DNA from: Putridiphycobacter roseus
GTDB taxonomy: Bacteria; Bacteroidota; Bacteroidia; Flavobacteriales_D; Crocinitomicaceae
Direction: 5' to 3'
Length of the DNA stretch: 64,000 nt
Assembly (NCBI RefSeq): GCF_003234935.1
Contig: NZ_QKSB01000004.1
Coordinates: 186,001 to 250,000, forward strand
Made by a program: the position numbers and the translations under genes. Each line of letters begins with the position of its first letter. Positions within the stretch are counted from its first letter, which is position 1. Shown here in pieces: positions 38,781-47,708 of this stretch. The notes under the pieces are model-generated. The model had not been told where the DNA came from, made no database searches, and saw only the letters and a program-made list of their open reading frames with translations.

Positions 38781-40718
38781 TTAATAAACCATCATTTTTT
38801 TGGTAACAACTGCGCCATCTACAGTTAACTGCACACTATACATCCCTGCTTTAAAACCACTTACATCAATACTGCTTTTATTACTTATATTCCGTGTTAA
38901 AAGTAAAGCACCATTCATGGCAAATATTTTTAATGTACCGTTTTCTCCTGTTCTTATTACCACATTTTGTTTGGCTGGGTTAGGATAAATGAAGAAATCA
39001 AGCTCCTGATTGTCCACTGTTTGATAGCCCGTAGTTACAATATCATTTACATCTCTAGGTAAAATTTTAAATTGAGAAAAGCCAAATTGACCAATTCCAG
39101 TTATTGCATAAACATTTCCAATTACAGCGGTAGATTGGTAGTTAAATATATCGTCATCTATAATTAAACTTCCAGAATTATCGTTTACCATCCAGGTATT
39201 AAACCCACCATTATTATCGGTACATTCCGCAGCTTCTACTTTTACTAAGACACCTTCCCATTCTTCTGCATTTGCTGCTGCAGTAGTGACAACCGTAGCC
39301 ACAGGTAAACTATTGCCAGAATTGATAATACTAAAAGCAGTAACGGATGTTAATTCTGTTAAACCATTAAATTCATCTATTGTACCAGTAACCATCACGC
39401 TATCTCCAATCGCTAAATTTTGTGTATTGTCGTAGACATAAATTCCATTCCAAGCACCTGCTCCATCTTGGATAAAATACCTGTTTTGTCCGGTAATACC
39501 TGTTACAATGCCATAAGTAGTAATTGAATTTCCTAATTCAGGAGAGTCTCCATTTACATTGTTAGTAAATTGAATAGCATATATAGATACGGTTATTGGC
39601 GGGATTGCACCAATAATGTCATTAATATCTCTAGGAATTATTTTATAATCACCATATGAATAATGGCCAATTCCGATTACGCCATATACGGTATTTAAAG
39701 TGGGTGTATAAGCGTATAGCTCATCATCTACCAACAAAGAATCATTTGCAGAAAGACCGTTATTGATTAACCATTGGCCAAAACCAGCATTTATGTTTGT
39801 ACAAGTGGCGTTATTTATCTCTATTAAAACCCCTTCCCACTCTTCTTGCGTTTGCACATCTACTGTATTTAAAGTAGTTGCAATTGGGGAAACGTCAGGT
39901 ATTGGCTCCAAAATATAGTTAGTAATCAATTCAATTTGTGTAGCATCATAATTTTCTGCGACGGTACCAGTAACTGTAACACTATCTCCTCTAGATGGTG
40001 TATTGCTATTGTCTTCCACAAAAATACCTGAAAAAGCACCAACTCCATCTTGAATCCAATAGCCTAAGCCTGGATTTATACTGGTAACAACTCCAGAAGT
40101 AATGGTCAATGAATCTTCAAAAGAAGAAGGTCCTGTACTTGTATTTTGTAAAGCATAAATTGTATGCTGTGCAGGTACCGCTGTATTAGTATATTCGACC
40201 ATTGAAACAGAATCTAAAGCAAACCCATTGGCATCTGTATTTTTTAATGATAAAATTAACTCTATTGAATCACAAGTGATAGGGATAGTAATGTTTTGAG
40301 AAATGGATGACAAAGCGCCACTTGTCGCTGTTGACTCATAATTAGAGTTATCATATACATAGCCGGCACTTGAAGAACCTGCAGATAGATCATAAAAAGC
40401 AGCTCTTACTTCACCTTGCAACCCCCTAACCCACATGGTAATGGCGTAAGTAGCTCCTGGCGTAACTACAATCGTATCTGAAGTAAAACGTTTATGTCCA
40501 GCCCCTGTATTAATCAATTGCGCCATACTTGTTCCATAAGTAACACCAAAATTGATTTCATTTACATTAGAAGAAGCAATATTTGTTTTGGCTCCAAACC
40601 AATCCGCTGGATTTCCAGATACCATGTCCCATGAGCTAAAGTCACTTTGAAAAGCCACTTGCGACATGGCTGTTGCACCAATAAATAGTGCTGAAATTAA
40701 AGTAAAAAACTGTTTCAT
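38781..40718 (-). CDS. T9SS-exported protein with two tandem OB-like domains
   Basis: 645 residues: signal peptide (to ~19), a carbohydrate-binding-like beta domain (~20-180), then two homologous modules (~185-365 and ~372-560), each with Y-A-I/L-Q, SVTVTGTV or SVMVTGTI, EEWEGVLV/I-x-V/I and Y-x-I-x-P-R-D-I/V-N-D-I. These resemble the OB-fold modules that precede the catalytic domain in extracellular nucleases of the ExeM/NucH type; here no nuclease domain follows. The chain ends in a type A sorting domain (FIYPNPAKQ near 572). It is the last gene of the operon that starts with the TonB receptor, which suggests nucleic acid binding at the surface. Confidence 0.75.
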   Translation of the reverse strand: MKQFFTLISALFIGATAMSQVAFQSDFSSWDMVSGNPADWFGAKTNIASSNVNEINFGVTYGTSMAQLINTGAGHKRFTSDTIVVTPGATYAITMWVRGLQGEVRAAFYDLSAGSSSAGYVYDNSNYESTATSGALSSISQNITIPITCDSIELILSLKNTDANGFALDSVSMVEYTNTAVPAQHTIYALQNTSTGPSSFEDSLTITSGVVTSINPGLGYWIQDGVGAFSGIFVEDNSNTPSRGDSVTVTGTVAENYDATQIELITNYILEPIPDVSPIATTLNTVDVQTQEEWEGVLIEINNATCTNINAGFGQWLINNGLSANDSLLVDDELYAYTPTLNTVYGVIGIGHYSYGDYKIIPRDINDIIGAIPPITVSIYAIQFTNNVNGDSPELGNSITTYGIVTGITGQNRYFIQDGAGAWNGIYVYDNTQNLAIGDSVMVTGTIDEFNGLTELTSVTAFSIINSGNSLPVATVVTTAAANAEEWEGVLVKVEAAECTDNNGGFNTWMVNDNSGSLIIDDDIFNYQSTAVIGNVYAITGIGQFGFSQFKILPRDVNDIVTTGYQTVDNQELDFFIYPNPAKQNVVIRTGENGTLKIFAMNGALLLTRNISNKSSIDVSGFKAGMYSVQLTVDGAVVTKKMMVY

Positions 40719-40736
40719 CTTTTTTGTTTTTATTAT

Positions 40737-41975
40737 TTATCCATTTATGATTATATCATCTATTTCCCATGTAGAACCATCAGTATTTGAACCCGTATAT
40801 TTAAAAGCAAAATAAACTGCCTTGCCTGCAAATAATGACAAATTAATATCGCCAGTATTTTCAAATCCCCAACCATTTGGGTTAGAATCCCAGTTAACCG
40901 AAGCGGTAATATTTACCCAAATAAATAAATTAGGATCCCCTATACCATCATAATCTTCAGAAACCAATAATTGTAATTGGTCTCCATCATAATTTACGTC
41001 ATTATTAAAACCCAAAGTTGGATTGGAAATAAGTGCAAAGGCCACTTTTGGGGATATCAACCAATTTTCACAAAGGAAATTTCCGCCATTAAAATTCGAT
41101 ATTTTGGCATATGGTGTTAAAGCACCGCCCACAGTAGACGTCTCCCAAGTGTCTTCCCCGTCAACTTGGACACTCATCCAACCACCAGAAGTAATACTAT
41201 TGTCATTAAAGTCTTTACTTAAATTAGCACCAGGTATTAAAGTTATTCCATTACACCTTTCTCCTGTCATTTCCACCTCGTTAAAAGACCTGATTTTTAA
41301 TTGTAAATCATCATTAAAACGATCCACAATGACAATAACTTGTCCATTTCCTTTCGCTATATTCATACCTGCAAACTCTGCAAATCCTGAGGTTCTCAAT
41401 AAAATTGAATTTCCAAAACAGTCTTCTAGCCTTCTATTTTCAGCGAATTGTGCCGGAGCATCTGCATAAGTCGCTCCTAATTCTTCCTTTGCAAATTGAA
41501 CCCCTGTTAAAATGACTAATTGATTGACAAAATTGGTGTCAATATCTTCTATCGACATAGCTTTGGGGGGAATACCCTGTCCTTTTACTTGCTTAATTAC
41601 CCGCGTACTTGGGTCCACATTTGAAAGTTGCATCACCCCATTATAATTATCAATTAGAGCGCCCAACAAGTTAATCCTTAAAGAATCACCTACCAAAAAA
41701 TCTGTAGCACTCAACAAGCGTAAATTAATTGCCGCAGTTGCATCTTGAATGTATAAACTTTTGTAAATGTTACCGTCAGATTCATCCATAGTTACTGTAG
41801 CAAATACAGATAAAGTATCCTTTATTTCTAATTCTGCTCCTTGGTATAAATCTATTACCTCTTGAATCGTCAAAATTCTATTGGCATTTAAAGTATGATA
41901 AGGTGGATGATCTAGTTCTTTTTTACAAGCGGCGATTCCTAAAATCACCATTGAAATTATTATTATTCTTTTCAT
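40737..41975 (-). CDS. DUF5689 / choice-of-anchor J lipoprotein A
   Basis: 412 residues, lipoprotein signal ending at Cys17 (GIAAC). Residues ~35-240 are a DUF5689 domain (FATVTMDESDGNIYKSLYI near 63, then GDSLRINLLGALIDNYNG near 96). Residues ~250-412 match a choice-of-anchor J beta-sandwich: KDFNDNSITSGGW, ENWLISPKV, FAFKYTGSNTDGSTWEIDDI. The next gene upstream encodes a close relative with the same plan. DUF5689 lipoproteins sit on the outer-membrane surface in Bacteroidota and often accompany nuclease-like genes. Here they follow a TonB-dependent receptor, so a SusD-like ligand-capture role is a reasonable guess, not shown. Confidence 0.8.
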   Translation of the reverse strand: MKRIIIISMVILGIAACKKELDHPPYHTLNANRILTIQEVIDLYQGAELEIKDTLSVFATVTMDESDGNIYKSLYIQDATAAINLRLLSATDFLVGDSLRINLLGALIDNYNGVMQLSNVDPSTRVIKQVKGQGIPPKAMSIEDIDTNFVNQLVILTGVQFAKEELGATYADAPAQFAENRRLEDCFGNSILLRTSGFAEFAGMNIAKGNGQVIVIVDRFNDDLQLKIRSFNEVEMTGERCNGITLIPGANLSKDFNDNSITSGGWMSVQVDGEDTWETSTVGGALTPYAKISNFNGGNFLCENWLISPKVAFALISNPTLGFNNDVNYDGDQLQLLVSEDYDGIGDPNLFIWVNITASVNWDSNPNGWGFENTGDINLSLFAGKAVYFAFKYTGSNTDGSTWEIDDIIING

Positions 41976-41977
41976 CT

Positions 41978-43192
41978 TTATGTTTTTCCTGAGATGACTA
42001 TATCATCAATTTCCCATGTTTTCCCATCACTGCTACTTCCTATGTACTTAAAAGCAATCACAACATTTTCATTGGTATAAGCGGATAAGTCAATGATTCC
42101 TGAATTTACCCATTCCCACCCTCCTGAAGAAAGAATGGGATTTAAAGTGGCCCATGTAGCAATGTTTGGGTCTCCTGCACCACTGTAATTTGTAGAAATA
42201 TATACCTCTAAATTAGTACCTTGATAGTTACTCGCGTTGATAAAACTCAATCCTGGTGTGTTAATTAAGCTCAAATCAATTGCTGGAGAAACCAACCAGC
42301 TTTCACATGCAATGTTATTGGATCCGTCAAAATTTGATATTTGACAATAAAAAGAAGCAGCGCCTTGGTCGTTGGTTTCCCAAGTATCTGATCCCACAAT
42401 TTGTTCCATGTGCCAACCTCCAGTTGAAATCAATTCATCATTAAAATCTTTTACAATGTATTGTCCTGCACAGCGCTCTGCATCCATTTTTATTTCATCA
42501 AAAGAACGAATTATCAATTGCACATCTCCATTAAACATCCCTACAATTGCCATAATACTTCCGTTTCCTTCCGCCACCAATTCATCCGCAAAATTTGCGT
42601 AACCGCTATTGCTAAACCATACCGTATTTCCATCACAATCTTCCACCATAATGTCTTTCGATTCTTTGTCTTCAGCAAAAGCATAAGTCCCGCCTATTTC
42701 AGGATAAATAAACTGAACATTTTCCAGTTTAATTAAACGAGACTGTAAGTTAGGATTGACATCAGAAACCGATAAAGCAAGCGGTTTAATGTCTTTGTCA
42801 ACCGCCAATTTTACAATGTTATTGTCTGCGTGAACGGCATCTAATTGTAAAACTCCGTTATAAGTACTCAATACGGTCCCCTTTAAGTCGATTCTTATAG
42901 AATCGCCCACGTAAAGTCCACCAGCAGATAATAAACGAACATTCAAAGCAAAATCTCCTGCTTGAATATAAGTCGATTTGTACAAATTTCCATCCGATTC
43001 ATCCATGGTCACTGTAGCGTAGACCGACAATGAATCGTTAAAATTGATTGGTGAACCTTGGTAACTTGCGATTAAATCTTCTAAACTAATACTTGCTCCA
43101 GCAAGGACAGGATCAATTGCTGGTGTTTCAAATTTTTTATGGCAGCTTAGCACTACCATTCCAATAGATAATAATATTATAAGTCCCTTCAT
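41978..43192 (-). CDS. DUF5689 / choice-of-anchor J lipoprotein B
   Basis: 404 residues, lipoprotein signal ending at Cys17 (VVLSC). It has the same architecture as the downstream paralog: DUF5689 at ~35-245 (YATVTMDESDGNLYKSTYIQ near 63) and a choice-of-anchor J sandwich at ~250-404 (KDFNDELISTGGWHMEQ, IAFKYIGSSSDGKTWEIDDI). The two differ throughout, so the duplication is old. It lies 3 bp after the TonB receptor gene and 2 bp before the paralog, a tight operon. A lipoprotein coupled to a receptor of this type normally helps bind ligand at the cell surface. Confidence 0.8.
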   Translation of the reverse strand: MKGLIILLSIGMVVLSCHKKFETPAIDPVLAGASISLEDLIASYQGSPINFNDSLSVYATVTMDESDGNLYKSTYIQAGDFALNVRLLSAGGLYVGDSIRIDLKGTVLSTYNGVLQLDAVHADNNIVKLAVDKDIKPLALSVSDVNPNLQSRLIKLENVQFIYPEIGGTYAFAEDKESKDIMVEDCDGNTVWFSNSGYANFADELVAEGNGSIMAIVGMFNGDVQLIIRSFDEIKMDAERCAGQYIVKDFNDELISTGGWHMEQIVGSDTWETNDQGAASFYCQISNFDGSNNIACESWLVSPAIDLSLINTPGLSFINASNYQGTNLEVYISTNYSGAGDPNIATWATLNPILSSGGWEWVNSGIIDLSAYTNENVVIAFKYIGSSSDGKTWEIDDIVISGKT

Positions 43193-43195
43193 AAT

Positions 43196-45733
43196 TTAGA
43201 ATCTTAATTTTGCAGTTATAAAATAATTGAATCCGTACATGTATGCTAGTCTAGGCGGAAATTTATTGATGGATTGACTTTCAAACCGTAACTGCTCGTA
43301 TCCTCCTGTTTGAAATGATTGGTTATTGGTTATGTTATTTAAGTTGGCTGAAATCGCTAAGAATTTGTCCTTAATTTTAAATGATTTACCGATAAAAGCA
43401 CTGACCGAATAACCATCTTTCAATTTAGTTTGATCTAATACTTCATCCCATTGTGGATCGCTAGTCACAAAATTCTCAACAGCTTCTGCAGTTCTCCTGT
43501 CTGGGTTTGGATCTAAGTAAATATTTGCATAATAATTGTAATTAACACCGGCAAACCAATACTTTTTACCGTTGTATTTTAAACCTACTGAAAAAGCGGA
43601 TTGTGGCATTCCACCTACCTTGTAGTTCTTTAAATAAATCGTTTTGTCTTGGTCTAATGAAGCCGCAGAGTTATCGACATATACATTTGCTGTTGGACGA
43701 GAAGTGTACAAATGCTGAGCGTGTGCTACCACTAAATTACCTTGTAATTTAGTGGTAATGTTTCCTTCTAAACCAAACTCAATTCCTTGGTGTAAATAAT
43801 CTACACCTGTCATGGAATAATTTACAAAATTATTGTAGGCGTCGTTATAGAAACTTCTGGACCAAACTGCATTTTTCCTTTGGGTGTGGTACAAGGTGAA
43901 TCTCATTTTTAATTTTGGATACCTTAATAAATAAGAAATATCACCAGAATAGATAAATTCATTTTCTAGACCATCTACCAAATAATCTCTGGTGCGCGGC
44001 GAAACAAAAGCATCTCTAGAATAAGGCGCTTGTGATTTAACAACTGCGTTTACTGTTACAAATTGTCTTCCTGATAATTTATAAGTCAAACCTGATTTTA
44101 TTGCGTAATTCACAAAATTTGATTTTTCAGAATCTCCTTTTGAATCTTCGGGAAATTTTCCGTTTTGATTCAAACCTTCCCTATAAAAGTTGGTGTGTGA
44201 TAATTCAAGAGCAGCATAGGCATCCATTTTATTCAACATAAAGTCAAATTGACCAAAAGCGGTTGTCTTGTGGTTATAAACGTAATAATCGTAATCAAAT
44301 TTCTCCCCCACTTTTACCAAATGATTTGGCGTTGCTAAGTTATTTTGTTGAATGGCTGGATCAACGCCGACTTGAGCCGCAAAACGATCCACATCTAACC
44401 AAAAATCTCCTCCTAATAAATCTTCAATTGTTTTGTAATAATGATTTCTTTGGTATTGATAAAAAGCACCTACTGTAAATTTAGTTTTATCCGTAATTTT
44501 TTTATCGTACTTTGTATTTACACCATAGTTGATACTATTATTCCAACGGTTTTCAACTATGTATTTCGAACGGTTTCCAATCACGGTATTTCCCGCAATA
44601 CCATCTACATTTTCTTGGCTGTATAAATTTTTCACATTCGCAGCATATAAGTTGTCCCATTGAATTTGTCGACCAGCTGGATTGTTCTCCCACAATTCAC
44701 GATAAACACCCGCACTAATTGGATCGTTTACGTTTTCAAAATAAGAAGGTAAATAGCGGTAATAATCAGGACGAGGATCATTGGCGTCATTCCAATTTAA
44801 ACTCGAACGCCTGTATTTCCCAAAAGTAGTATAGACAGAAGTATTTAATTTCGCTTCATTTTTTAATTTCCATTCGTGGCTTAAAGTAATAATCGGCATA
44901 TGAGAAGAACTTGTTCTTGCATTGCGTTTCACTTTTTCACCATTTGGCAAAGATTGATAGCCCCAATTTGCGTTATAATAAGGATCGTCAGTTAAGTCAT
45001 AAATTTCTTGAACCGCTAATCCTTGACCACCTCTATAAGAAGGAGCGCCCATCACAGAAAAATGGATACCATGTTTTTCGTTGATCTGTTTTTCGCCTGC
45101 AAAGTAATAACCTGCTGCTTGGTAAAAAGTTCCTTTAACATAGCCCTCTTGAGCATACCTTGCAGAAACCGATCCTGCAAAAGCCCATTTATTGGCTAAA
45201 ACACCCGAACTAAAAGTATACATTAAACGGTGACGATAAGAACGGTTTGTGATGCCATAAGAAATTTGATGCCCCTTTCTGATGTTTGTTGGTGTTGCAT
45301 CAATGTTTGAGTAACCACCTATACCACCAAAGTGATACGGATTACTCCCCAACCATCTTTTTGATTCTGCGTACCTTGTTACATCATTCAAACCACCCCA
45401 TTTATACCAAGTACCATTCCCCGACTCTAAATCGTTCATTGGAATACCATTTATCATAATGGTTGTTTGATTTGAGTTATATCCACGTATTTTAAAACGC
45501 GCTACACCAAAATTAAAAGCGGCCGTATTAGTGAACACATCTCTTGACGATTGCAGCAATCCTGCTATTGCTTGTACAGCGGGGGAACTATTGTTTAAAT
45601 CTTTTAATGTGCTTACAAAAACAGGGGACTCTACCTTCCTAATAATAGAATCTTTTTCTTGGGCATTTAAAAAACTATTAGCCAAGAAAAAAAATAATAA
45701 AAATCTTAATTTTAAGAGAGAAAACTGAATCAT
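43196..45733 (-). CDS. TonB-dependent outer-membrane receptor
   Basis: 845 residues with a signal peptide (to ~24, FLNAQ). The plug domain covers ~35-150: a VQAIAGLLQSSRDVF segment, RFKIRGYNSNQTTIMINGIPMNDLESG and a GGIGGYSNIDATPTNIR motif. The rest is a 22-strand-type barrel with many aromatic-rich strands and ends in LRF. There is no N-terminal carboxypeptidase-regulatory extension, so it is shorter than a typical SusC. It heads an operon with two DUF5689 lipoproteins and a tandem OB-like protein, facing a nuclease/nucleotidase operon. I infer uptake of nucleic-acid pieces, nucleosides or phosphate, but peptides cannot be ruled out. Confidence 0.9.
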   Translation of the reverse strand: MIQFSLLKLRFLLFFFLANSFLNAQEKDSIIRKVESPVFVSTLKDLNNSSPAVQAIAGLLQSSRDVFTNTAAFNFGVARFKIRGYNSNQTTIMINGIPMNDLESGNGTWYKWGGLNDVTRYAESKRWLGSNPYHFGGIGGYSNIDATPTNIRKGHQISYGITNRSYRHRLMYTFSSGVLANKWAFAGSVSARYAQEGYVKGTFYQAAGYYFAGEKQINEKHGIHFSVMGAPSYRGGQGLAVQEIYDLTDDPYYNANWGYQSLPNGEKVKRNARTSSSHMPIITLSHEWKLKNEAKLNTSVYTTFGKYRRSSLNWNDANDPRPDYYRYLPSYFENVNDPISAGVYRELWENNPAGRQIQWDNLYAANVKNLYSQENVDGIAGNTVIGNRSKYIVENRWNNSINYGVNTKYDKKITDKTKFTVGAFYQYQRNHYYKTIEDLLGGDFWLDVDRFAAQVGVDPAIQQNNLATPNHLVKVGEKFDYDYYVYNHKTTAFGQFDFMLNKMDAYAALELSHTNFYREGLNQNGKFPEDSKGDSEKSNFVNYAIKSGLTYKLSGRQFVTVNAVVKSQAPYSRDAFVSPRTRDYLVDGLENEFIYSGDISYLLRYPKLKMRFTLYHTQRKNAVWSRSFYNDAYNNFVNYSMTGVDYLHQGIEFGLEGNITTKLQGNLVVAHAQHLYTSRPTANVYVDNSAASLDQDKTIYLKNYKVGGMPQSAFSVGLKYNGKKYWFAGVNYNYYANIYLDPNPDRRTAEAVENFVTSDPQWDEVLDQTKLKDGYSVSAFIGKSFKIKDKFLAISANLNNITNNQSFQTGGYEQLRFESQSINKFPPRLAYMYGFNYFITAKLRF

Positions 45734-45763
45734 TAAAATTTGTTAAATAAGGTTATTTCCTAT

Positions 45764-45771
45764 CAAAAGTA
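45764..45771 (-). promoter_or_regulatory. Putative -7 box of the TonB receptor operon
   Basis: On the minus strand TACTTTTG matches TAnnTTTG, 30 bp upstream of the ATG at 45733. The palindrome at 45816-45831 lies 44 bp further upstream. Confidence 0.5.
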
Positions 45772-45815
45772 CATATTTATTCTTTCGATTTTTCTTTATT
45801 TTTCATCCTTTCAAA

Positions 45816-45831
45816 AACTTAACGTTAAGTT
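45816..45831. promoter_or_regulatory. Perfect 16-bp palindrome, candidate shared operator
   Basis: AACTTAACGTTAAGTT is its own reverse complement. It lies near the middle of the 171-bp divergent region between the TonB receptor operon and the nuclease/nucleotidase operon, between the two candidate -7 boxes. Its place is that of a dimeric activator or repressor site controlling both directions. Confidence 0.5.
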
Positions 45832-45855
45832 AAAATCTACTTAAACTAATAAATA

Positions 45856-45885
45856 TTGATTTAATTTGCATTAGTCTTACTTTTA
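45856..45885 (+). promoter_or_regulatory. Putative promoter (TTG-N19-TACTTTTA) of the nuclease operon
   Basis: TTG at 45856-45858 and TACTTTTA at 45878-45885 are 19 bp apart; the last base deviates from TAnnTTTG. It leaves a ~13-nt leader before the ATG at 45905. Confidence 0.35.
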
Positions 45886-45904
45886 CCATACTAAAATAAA
45901 ATTC

Positions 45905-46954
45905 ATGGCTAAAATCAAATTATTAATAAGGGTAATCATTTTTATGTTTTTATCCACTTCTGGTTTCGCTCAAGCTAACAAGCAAATAGAAGTGGCTTGT
46001 ATTGGTTTTTACAATTTAGAAAACTTATTTGACACCATAGACAATCCTGCGGTTAGAGATACAGAATTTACTCCTATGGGTAGAAAAAATTGGGACAGTA
46101 AGAAATACATGGAAAAACTACAAAATCTTTCTTTCGTCATTAATGATTTAGGCGCTGAAACTAGTCCGGATGGCTGCGCTATTTTAGGCATTTGTGAAGT
46201 TGAAAATAGAAAAGTAGTAGAAGACTTGGTAAAAGAAAAAAAAATTGCAAATAGAAATTATCAAATTGCACATATTGACTCTCCAGATAAACGAGGTATT
46301 GATGTCGGCTTATTATACCAAGAAAAATATTTTAAACCTGCTCACATCCGCAGTCATCCATTAATTTTTAAAGATAACCTGGACTATAAAACTAGGAATC
46401 AGCTGGTGGTAACCGGTAGTTTATTGGGGGAGGAAATTTCTTTAATTGTTTGTCACTGGCCCTCTAGATTTGGTGGACAAGCGGCTTCGGAAATTAGAAG
46501 AATTCAAGCAGCCAAATTAGGACGCCATATTATCGATAGTCTTTTTAAAGTAAACCACCAAGCTAAAATTATTTTAATGGGGGATTTAAATGATGATCCA
46601 GTAAATAAAAGCATCAAACAATATTTACAGGCAAAGTCTAAAACAACAAAGGTAAAAGCGAACATGCTTTATAACCCAATGTATGATTTATACAAAAAGG
46701 GATTAGGAACCCTTGCATGGGGAGATGCTTGGAATTTATTTGATCAAGTATTATTAAGCTATGCTTTTTTGGGGAGTGATTATACTACTTTTAAATATTT
46801 TAAAGTCGCCGTATTAAGAAAACCATATTTATTTCAAACAGCAGGTAGATATAAAGGTTATCCAAAAAGAACGACTGCAGGTGGAAAATATTTGGGTGGC
46901 TATTCTGATCATTTACCAGTTTATATTACCTTAGTTCGAAAAGTGGCTTCATAA
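45905..46954 (+). CDS. Endonuclease/exonuclease/phosphatase (EEP) family protein, secreted
   Basis: 349 residues, signal peptide to about 22 (SGFAQ). EEP/DNase I-fold motifs are in order: FYNLENLFD near 34 (metal Asn), a GICEVENRKVVEDL segment with the catalytic Glu near 95, GIDVGLLYQ near 137, VCHWPSRFGG with the catalytic His near 180, GDLNDDP near 222 and a final GYSDHLPVYI with the catalytic Asp-His near 338. Relatives are Mg-dependent nucleases or phosphodiesterases. It begins an operon of three genes, the next two building a 5'-nucleotidase. The substrate may be DNA or RNA; a role in dephosphorylating other phosphodiesters is possible. Confidence 0.88.
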   Translation: MAKIKLLIRVIIFMFLSTSGFAQANKQIEVACIGFYNLENLFDTIDNPAVRDTEFTPMGRKNWDSKKYMEKLQNLSFVINDLGAETSPDGCAILGICEVENRKVVEDLVKEKKIANRNYQIAHIDSPDKRGIDVGLLYQEKYFKPAHIRSHPLIFKDNLDYKTRNQLVVTGSLLGEEISLIVCHWPSRFGGQAASEIRRIQAAKLGRHIIDSLFKVNHQAKIILMGDLNDDPVNKSIKQYLQAKSKTTKVKANMLYNPMYDLYKKGLGTLAWGDAWNLFDQVLLSYAFLGSDYTTFKYFKVAVLRKPYLFQTAGRYKGYPKRTTAGGKYLGGYSDHLPVYITLVRKVAS

Positions 46955-47707
46955 ATGCGGTATTATCTCTACATAACTATATTTCTTTTATGCCTAAGTT
47001 GTCATTCTAAAAAAAACTTATACGAGCAAAAAGCCAACTTAATTGTTTTAAACGATTCCATTATTGGGGATGAAAAAATAGAAGGACTAATTCAACCATA
47101 TAGGATAGCACTAGACAAAGAGATGGATGTTGTGTTAGGTACTTTAGACACTACCTTTGAACAAAAACGTTCTGCTGCAGAATCTATGCTAGGAAATTGG
47201 GTCGCTGATGTGGTTTTTGAATCAGGATACACTTATCTCTTAAACCAAAACATTTTGCAAAATGAAGCAGTATGTTTTTCATTAATTAACAAAGGTGGAT
47301 TAAGATCTAGTTTAAATAAAGGACCTATTACGAAGGGCGAAATTTATGAATTGATGCCTTTTGACAATGAAATTGTAGTCCTTAAATTAGATAACATACA
47401 AATTCGGGCTTTACTTAAATACTTATTTAATTACCAAGGCCAACCGATTGGAAATGCAAATTGTCAATTATCCAGTAATCAAAATAAATTATTTATCCAT
47501 TCCAGACCTTATTTATTCGACCAGCCCATTTATGTAATTACTTCCGATTATTTAGCCAAAGGGGGCGATAAAATGTATTTTTTTGATGCGCCGATTACCT
47601 ATATTCAAACGGGTATATTAATTCGAGATGCTTTAATACAGGAAGTAAAAACTAAAAAGAGTATCCACGCTCCCCTTAATTTTGGGAGAATTCAGTTTGT
47701 CAAATAA
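46955..47707 (+). CDS. 5'-nucleotidase C-terminal domain lipoprotein
   Basis: 250 residues starting directly at the EEP stop codon. The signal ends with the lipobox FLLCLSC, lipid Cys16. The mature protein matches the substrate-binding C-terminal domain of UshA-type 5'-nucleotidases: AESMLGNWVADVV near 72, FSLINKGGLRSSL near 108, TKGEIYELMPFDNEIVVL near 125 and a YVITSDYLAKGGDKM near 193. It lacks the metallophosphatase half, which is encoded by the next gene. The two presumably assemble into one enzyme in the periplasm or on the membrane. The lipid anchor would hold this half at the membrane. Confidence 0.88.
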   Translation: MRYYLYITIFLLCLSCHSKKNLYEQKANLIVLNDSIIGDEKIEGLIQPYRIALDKEMDVVLGTLDTTFEQKRSAAESMLGNWVADVVFESGYTYLLNQNILQNEAVCFSLINKGGLRSSLNKGPITKGEIYELMPFDNEIVVLKLDNIQIRALLKYLFNYQGQPIGNANCQLSSNQNKLFIHSRPYLFDQPIYVITSDYLAKGGDKMYFFDAPITYIQTGILIRDALIQEVKTKKSIHAPLNFGRIQFVK

Positions 47708-47708
47708 A

